Assembly (NCBI GenBank): GCA_946482635.1
Contig: CAMLSG010000181.1
Span: 1 to 11,324 of the forward strand
From: an uncultured Duganella sp.
GTDB lineage: Bacteria; Pseudomonadota; Gammaproteobacteria; Burkholderiales; Burkholderiaceae
Reading direction: 5' to 3'
DNA: 11,324 nucleotides
Below, one piece after another: positions 6,911 to 11,324 of the stretch. Position 1 is the stretch's first letter. Each line of letters begins with the position of its first letter. The notes beneath the pieces are model-generated. The model saw nothing but the letters and a program-made list of their open reading frames with translations. It was not told the origin of the DNA and did not search any database. The position numbers were made by a program, and so were the translations under genes.

Positions 6911-8680
6911 GTGATTGCTAACCTCAAGTCCACCCTCGGACGCTGGCGGGGCGCTGCGGCACCAGCGGTGCCGCCTGCTGTCCTGAAGAACCTGTATCCC
7001 CTGCTGCTGCTGGCCATTGGCGTCACGGCGCTGGTGCTGATGTTCCTGTGGAAAGACCAGAGCGGCTACAAGCCGGTCTTTGGCCAGCGCGAGAAAGTTG
7101 CGACCGCCGACATGATGGCGGTGCTGGACGCTGAAAAGATTTCCTACCGCATCCATCCGGAAACCGGCCAGGTGCTGGTGCCGGAAGGCAAACTGGGCCA
7201 GGTGCGCATGCTGCTGGCCGCCAAGGGCGTGACCGCGCAATTGCCGGCCGGCCTGGAGCTGATGGACAAGAACGATCCGCTCGGCGTGTCGCAATTCGTG
7301 CAGGACGTGCGCTTCCGCCGCGGCCTGGAAGGCGAGCTGGCCAACTCGATCATGACGCTCGATGCGATCGCGCATGCGCGGGTGCACCTGTCGATTGCCA
7401 AGTCCACCTCCTTCGTCTCGAGCGATGGCGAAAAATCGTCCGCCTCCGTAGTTATCGCTACCAAGCCGGGACGCACGCTGGCGCCCGAACACATCGCCGC
7501 CATCGTCAACATGGTATCGGGCAGCGTTGCTTCGCTGAGCCCGGCCCGCGTGAGCCTGGTCGACCAGGCCGGCAACCTGCTGTCCTCGCACGTGGACTTG
7601 AGCGAAGCGTTCGACGCCTCCACCGCGAGCAACGAAAACGCCAAGCGCCAGCAGGAGGAAATCCGCGCCAACATCAAGGGCCTGCTGGGCCCGATCGTCG
7701 GCGACAGCAATTTCCGCGTCAGCGTGACGGCCGATGTCGACAACGACAAGGTCGAAGAAACCGTTGAAAAATATGGCGCCGATCCCAAGGTGACCAGCGA
7801 AGCCATGCGCGAAGAGCAGGACCGCAACCGTATCGCGATGGGCGTGCCGGGCACCCTGTCCAACCGTCCGCCGCAGCAGCAGGCCGCCGACGCAGCGGCC
7901 GCTGGCGCCGGCGGCACGGCCGGCGCGCCAGGCCAGGTACCGGAAGGCACCGCGCGCAAGAACGCCACTACGCGCCAGTTCGCCTACGACCGCAGCATCA
8001 CCCAGACCAAGCGCGCCCGCGGCCGCCTGGTGCGGCAGAACGTGGCGGTGGTGTTGGCGCACGCGGCAGCCCCCTTCCCCAAGACGGGCTGGACGCCGGC
8101 CGAAATCGCCAACATCGACAAGGTGCTGCGCAACGGCCTCGGCATCAACGACGAGCGCGGCGACAAGCTGGTGGTGAGCGCCATGAACTTCCCGGCCAAG
8201 GCGGCCGAAGTGCCGTGGTGGCAGGAACGCGATACGGTGGTCGATTCGGTCAACTGGCTCGGCTACGCCGTAGCCCTGCTGCTGGCTTACCTGTTGCTGG
8301 CGCGTCCATTGCTGCGCCTGCTGACCGCACGCCTGGCGCCGACGGCGCAAGCGGCCAAGCCCGCCCTGGCCGGCGCCGCTGCCCGCCATGCCGAGGCAAC
8401 GCCGATTCCGGGCAGCGCCACCGCCGTGCCGGGCGCCGCGGCGCCGGCGGCTGCACTAGGCTCTCCGGAAGCGGCGCAAGATGCGGCAGCCAAGCCGGCC
8501 GCGCTCGAAGGCAGCCAGATGCCGATGGTGCCGCTGCTGGAAAATTACGATTTGCCGCCAGCCGGTTCGCCGGTCGACGTGATGGTGGACCACCTCAAGG
8601 TACTGGCAGAGAAAGAGCCGGAACGCGTAGCCGAAGTCGTCAAACAATGGATGCAGAAAAATGGCCGACATCAACAATAA
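6911..8680 (+). CDS. fliF: FliF, MS ring protein
   Basis: FliF (589 aa) builds the inner-membrane MS ring, the base on which the rotor and export gate assemble. Order along the protein: a membrane helix at about 28-47; ring-building motifs from about 50 to 230, including NDPLGVSQFVQDVRFRRGLE (121-140) and the ARVHLSIAKSTSF region; a low-complexity insertion at 318-350 within the collar domain; a second membrane helix at 449-470; an alanine/proline-rich cytoplasmic linker at 472-535; and a C-terminal FliG-binding segment ending EKEPERVAEVVKQWM (567-581), which matches the conserved family end. The start is GTG with only a weak ribosome site (GAAAG), 36 bases after fliE. No better start is seen. 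The final 20 bases overlap fliG, in keeping with the paired function of the two proteins. Confidence 0.97.
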   Translation: MIANLKSTLGRWRGAAAPAVPPAVLKNLYPLLLLAIGVTALVLMFLWKDQSGYKPVFGQREKVATADMMAVLDAEKISYRIHPETGQVLVPEGKLGQVRMLLAAKGVTAQLPAGLELMDKNDPLGVSQFVQDVRFRRGLEGELANSIMTLDAIAHARVHLSIAKSTSFVSSDGEKSSASVVIATKPGRTLAPEHIAAIVNMVSGSVASLSPARVSLVDQAGNLLSSHVDLSEAFDASTASNENAKRQQEEIRANIKGLLGPIVGDSNFRVSVTADVDNDKVEETVEKYGADPKVTSEAMREEQDRNRIAMGVPGTLSNRPPQQQAADAAAAGAGGTAGAPGQVPEGTARKNATTRQFAYDRSITQTKRARGRLVRQNVAVVLAHAAAPFPKTGWTPAEIANIDKVLRNGLGINDERGDKLVVSAMNFPAKAAEVPWWQERDTVVDSVNWLGYAVALLLAYLLLARPLLRLLTARLAPTAQAAKPALAGAAARHAEATPIPGSATAVPGAAAPAAALGSPEAAQDAAAKPAALEGSQMPMVPLLENYDLPPAGSPVDVMVDHLKVLAEKEPERVAEVVKQWMQKNGRHQQ

Positions 8681-9683
8681 CCTGGACCAGGACGAGGGCC
8701 TGAGCCCGGTCGAGCAAGCCGCCATCGTGCTGCTGTCGATCGGCGAAGAACCGGCTGCCGCCGTGTTGCGCTGCCTGTCGCGCGAAGAGCTGCTGGAAGT
8801 GACCCAGGTCATGTCGCGCATGAGCGGCATCAAGGTGGAAGAAGTGAAGACTGCCATGCAGACCTTCTTCGATGATTACCGCCAGCAGTCCGGCGTGCAC
8901 GGCGCGTCGCGCTCCTTCCTCAAGCGCTCGCTCGACCTGGCGCTGGGCGGCGACATCGCCAACACCGTGCTGAACAACATCTACGGCGACGAGCTGCGCC
9001 CGAAAATGGCGCGCCTGCAGTGGGCCTCGCCAAAATGGCTGGCCGACTACATCGCCAACGAACACGTGCAGATGCAGGCGGTGTTCCTGGCCTTCCTGCC
9101 GCCGGCGCTGGCCGGCCAGATCCTCGACGCACTGCCGCTGGAAGGGCGCGACCTGGTGCTGCTGAACATGGCGCGCCTGGACGAGATCGACCGCGACCTG
9201 CTGCTGGAACTGGACGAACTGGTCAACCGCTGCCTGTCGTCCTTCGACTCGCAGTCGACCAGCGTGGAAGGCGTGCGCCAGGTGGCCGAGATCCTGAACC
9301 GCCTGCCAAGCAATCGCGCCCAGATCGTCGAACTGCTGCGCGCCCACGATCCGGAAGTGGTGGAACAGATCGAGATGCAGATGTACGACTTCCTGATCCT
9401 GTCGACCCAGACCGAAGTCACCCTCACCCGCATCATCGAGGAAGTGCCGCTCGAGCAGTGGGCCATTGCACTCAAGGGCGCCGAGCAGGCCATCCGCGAT
9501 GCGGTGCTGAAGACCATGCCGAAGCGCCAGGCGCAGGCCTTCGAAGACATGATGCGCCGCGCCGGTCCGGTGCCGATGTCGCGCATCGAAGCGACCCGCC
9601 AGGAAATCATGGCCACCGTCAAAGCGCTGGCCGATGCCGGCGAAGTCGAAGTGCAGCTGTTCGCCGAAACGGTGGTCGAGTGA
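8661..9683 (+). CDS. fliG: FliG, rotor/switch protein
   Basis: FliG (340 aa, normal length) sits on FliF, contacts FliM, and meets the stator to produce torque. The N-terminal domain (about 12-100) begins LSPVEQAAIVLLSIGEE, typical of the family. The middle domain (about 115-195) carries EHVQ at 134-137 where EHPQ is usual. The second armadillo segment has EGVRQVAEILNRLPS (203-217). The C-terminal domain has the conserved ALKGAEQ (270-276). Of the E. coli torque residues, K264 and R281 have counterparts (K272, R289), D288 probably does (D296), D289 appears to be M297, and R297 is P305. The ATG lies inside the last 20 bases of fliF. The stop and the fliH start share one base (TGATG). Confidence 0.97.
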   Translation: MADINNNLDQDEGLSPVEQAAIVLLSIGEEPAAAVLRCLSREELLEVTQVMSRMSGIKVEEVKTAMQTFFDDYRQQSGVHGASRSFLKRSLDLALGGDIANTVLNNIYGDELRPKMARLQWASPKWLADYIANEHVQMQAVFLAFLPPALAGQILDALPLEGRDLVLLNMARLDEIDRDLLLELDELVNRCLSSFDSQSTSVEGVRQVAEILNRLPSNRAQIVELLRAHDPEVVEQIEMQMYDFLILSTQTEVTLTRIIEEVPLEQWAIALKGAEQAIRDAVLKTMPKRQAQAFEDMMRRAGPVPMSRIEATRQEIMATVKALADAGEVEVQLFAETVVE

Positions 9684-10393
9684 TGAAACAGTTCCGCCCC
9701 TACCGCTTCCCGCCCTTGCAGCAATACGTGCACACGCACGGCGCCAACGGCCAGCGCGGCACCGGGCAAGGCCATGCGGCCGATGCCGCCCAGTGGCAAG
9801 CCTCGGTCAGCGAAGGCTTCGAGCAGGGCCAGCGCGACGGTTACGAAATCGGCCTGCAGCGCGGCCAGGAAGACGGCTTTGAAGCGGGCCGCCAGCAAGG
9901 CGTCGAGCTGGGCCGCGAAGAGGGCCGCCAGGAAACCCTGGTCGGCTTCGACCACCTGGCGCGCCCGGTCGATGGCATGCTGAAGTCGCTGAAGAAGCTG
10001 CGCGCCGACTACCGCGCGGCGCAGCGCAAGGAAGTGGTGGACCTGGTGGCGAAAGTGGCGCGCAATGTGATCCGCGCCGAACTGGCGCTGCAGCCGGTGC
10101 AGATCATGGCCCTGGTCGACGAGACCCTGGCTTCGATGCCGCCGACGCGCGACGAGATCGACGTCTTCCTGAATCCGGAGGAAGTCAAACGCATCATGGA
10201 AGTCGATCCCAAGCGCGCCAAGCGCTGGAACCTGATCGGCGATGCCCGCCTCGACCTGGGCGAATGCCATATCCGCGCCGGCGACACCGAAGTGGATGCC
10301 GGCTGCCACCAGCGTCTTGCTGCGGTCATGGAACAGGTCGATAATCAGTTGCAGGCCGCCGATGGCGGTGACGACGCCGAGAGCGAAGAATGA
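9683..10393 (+). CDS. fliH: FliH, regulator of the export ATPase
   Basis: FliH (236 aa) dimerises, binds and restrains the ATPase FliI, and links it to FliN and the export gate. The ATG at 9683 shares one base with the fliG stop. This frame is open well upstream through fliG, but that part is only a shadow. The N-terminus MKQFRPYRFPPLQQY is aromatic-rich but has no tryptophan. Residues 45-81 are a strict repeat with glycine at every fourth position, the family's GxxxG helix. A coiled-coil or helical stretch follows (about 90-125). The C-terminal domain includes DEIDVFLNPEEVKRI and the conserved-type end GECHIRAGDTEVDAGCHQRL (192-211). The acidic tail DDAESEE overlaps the fliI start. Context and repeat together make the call firm. 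Confidence 0.95.
   Translation: MKQFRPYRFPPLQQYVHTHGANGQRGTGQGHAADAAQWQASVSEGFEQGQRDGYEIGLQRGQEDGFEAGRQQGVELGREEGRQETLVGFDHLARPVDGMLKSLKKLRADYRAAQRKEVVDLVAKVARNVIRAELALQPVQIMALVDETLASMPPTRDEIDVFLNPEEVKRIMEVDPKRAKRWNLIGDARLDLGECHIRAGDTEVDAGCHQRLAAVMEQVDNQLQAADGGDDAESEE
9815..9925 (+). repeat. GxxxG repeat tract in FliH
   Basis: Codons 45-81 of fliH place glycine at residues 45, 49, 53, 57, 61, 65, 69, 73, 77 and 81, without interruption. The intervening residues are mostly charged or glutamine. In known FliH proteins such glycines pack two helices closely together. Confidence 0.9.
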
Positions 10394-11324
10394 TTGCCGA
10401 CGCACTGCGCAAACTGGAACTCGATGACGTACCGCTGGCCACCCCGACCGGGCGGCTGGTGGGAGCTTCCGGCCTGCTGCTGGAGGCCACGGGTTGCAAG
10501 CTGCATACCGGCCAGCGTTGCCAGATCGAGACAGTCGATGGCGACTGGCTCGACGCGCAAGTAGTCGGCTTCCGCGAGAAGCTGACCTTCCTGATGCCGT
10601 TCAAGAAAGCCGCCGGCCTGACGACCGGTGCGCGCGTGCTCCCCACCAATGAAAAAGGCAGCCTGCAGATCGGCGACAGCTGGCTGGGCCGCATGGTCAA
10701 CGGCATCGGCGAACCGATCGACGGCCTGGGCAAGCTGGGCGGCGAATACCCGCTCGAAGCGCAGCCGCCGCGCATCAACCCGTTGAAGAAGCAACCGGTG
10801 GTCGATGCGCTCGACGTCGGCGTGCGCGCCATCAATTCCATGCTGACCCTTGGCAAAGGCCAGCGCGTCGGCCTGATGGCCGGTTCCGGCGTCGGCAAGT
10901 CGGTGCTGCTGGGCCTGATCACGCGCCAGACCGTGGCCGACGTGGTGGTGGTGGGCCTGATCGGCGAGCGTTCGCGCGAAGTGCGCGAGTTCATTGAAAT
11001 GTCGCTCGGCCCGGAAGGCTTGAAGAAAGCCGTGCTGGTGATCGCGCCGGCCGACGAGTCGCCGCTGATGCGCATCATGGCAACCGAGCTGTGCCATTCG
11101 ATCGCGGCGCATTACCGCGACCAGGGCAAGAACGTGCTGCTGCTGGTGGACTCGCTGACCCGTTATGCGATGGCGCTGCGCGAAGTGGCGCTGGCACTGG
11201 GCGAGCCGCCGGCCACCAAAGGTTATCCGCCGTCGGTGTTTTCCGCCCTGCCCCAGCTGGTCGAATCGGCCGGCAATGGCGAGAATCCTTACGGCAGCAT
11301 GAGCGCGATCTACACCGTGCTGGC
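10390..11324 (+). CDS. fliI: FliI, flagellar export ATPase (3' end cut by window edge)
   Basis: FliI is the hexameric, F1-beta-like ATPase that unfolds and delivers export substrates. The window holds the first 311 codons of a family usually about 430-480 aa long. The N-terminal beta-barrel domain (about 15-95) leads into GDSWLGRMVNGIGEPIDG (95-112). The Walker A loop is GLMAGSGVGKSVLLG (161-175). GERSRE at 192-197 carries the catalytic glutamate position, and Walker B is NVLLLVDSLTRYAMA (248-262). The motif GEPPATKGYPPSVFSALPQL (271-290) is typical of flagellar and type III ATPases and separates them from ATP synthase beta. The ATG overlaps the fliH stop (ATGA), predicting coupled translation. 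fliJ would be expected next, outside the window. Confidence 0.97.
   Translation, partial: MIADALRKLELDDVPLATPTGRLVGASGLLLEATGCKLHTGQRCQIETVDGDWLDAQVVGFREKLTFLMPFKKAAGLTTGARVLPTNEKGSLQIGDSWLGRMVNGIGEPIDGLGKLGGEYPLEAQPPRINPLKKQPVVDALDVGVRAINSMLTLGKGQRVGLMAGSGVGKSVLLGLITRQTVADVVVVGLIGERSREVREFIEMSLGPEGLKKAVLVIAPADESPLMRIMATELCHSIAAHYRDQGKNVLLLVDSLTRYAMALREVALALGEPPATKGYPPSVFSALPQLVESAGNGENPYGSMSAIYTVL

Noticed and set aside
6653..8389. 578-codon open frame on the minus strand opposite fliF
   Set aside because: It lies entirely opposite fliE/fliF, is rich in H, R, Q, A and G as expected for the reverse of a GC-rich gene, and shows no recognisable domain.
9020..10405. Long frames over fliG/fliH on both strands (457 and 452 codons)
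   Set aside because: The plus frame is fliH read back through fliG in the wrong frame. The minus frame is antisense to both genes.
1..11324. Non-flagellar type III secretion (injectisome) locus
   Set aside because: FliE, FliF with two membrane helices, and a full FliG are specific to flagella; no secretin or injectisome needle gene is present.

Overview
The window holds two divergent flagellar operons that together encode most of a flagellar export apparatus, MS ring and switch. Twelve genes are present and ten are complete. The leftward operon reads fliM, fliN, fliP, fliQ, fliR, flhB, flhA, with flhA running off the left edge. The rightward operon reads fliE, fliF, fliG, fliH, fliI, with fliI running off the right edge. 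About 390 bases of comparatively AT-rich DNA separate them (6135-6523) and must hold both promoters. Genes within each operon nearly all touch or overlap (ATGA or TGATG junctions, overlaps of up to 20 bases), so each set is probably one transcript with coupled translation.

The coding sequence is GC-rich with strong G/C third positions, and the proteins look proteobacterial. A betaproteobacterium, perhaps an Oxalobacteraceae member of the Massilia/Duganella/Janthinobacterium type, is my best guess, but taxonomy cannot be settled from this window.

The gene order flhA-flhB-fliR-fliQ-fliP-fliN-fliM | fliE-fliF-fliG-fliH-fliI matches the known Flag-2 / lateral (secondary) flagellar locus of Escherichia coli 042 and the lateral systems of Vibrio and Aeromonas, rather than a typical primary flagellar cluster. 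Supporting points are: no fliL before fliM; no fliO between fliN and fliP; flhB-flhA following fliR directly; and a short FliM (284 aa) without the N-terminal CheY-binding motif. The main departure from Flag-2 is that lafK, the sigma-54 activator gene that normally lies between fliM and fliE, is absent. Only non-coding DNA lies there, and I found no sigma-54 promoter in it.

The encoded parts fit together. FliE joins the MS ring (FliF) to the rod. FliG, FliM and FliN form the C ring (rotor/switch). FliP, FliQ, FliR, FlhB and FlhA form the membrane export gate. FliH and FliI form the cytoplasmic ATPase complex that feeds substrates to it. Rod, hook, filament, motor (mot), fliJ and regulator genes are not in the window and would be expected to either side.

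This is a recognisable system, not a new class. The notable features are regulatory (no lafK, a repeat-bearing divergent promoter region) and in the switch proteins: FliM lacks the EIDALL and GGxG motifs, and FliG is altered at EHPQ and at torque-helix positions. FlhB NPEH and a long FliH glycine repeat are smaller points of interest.
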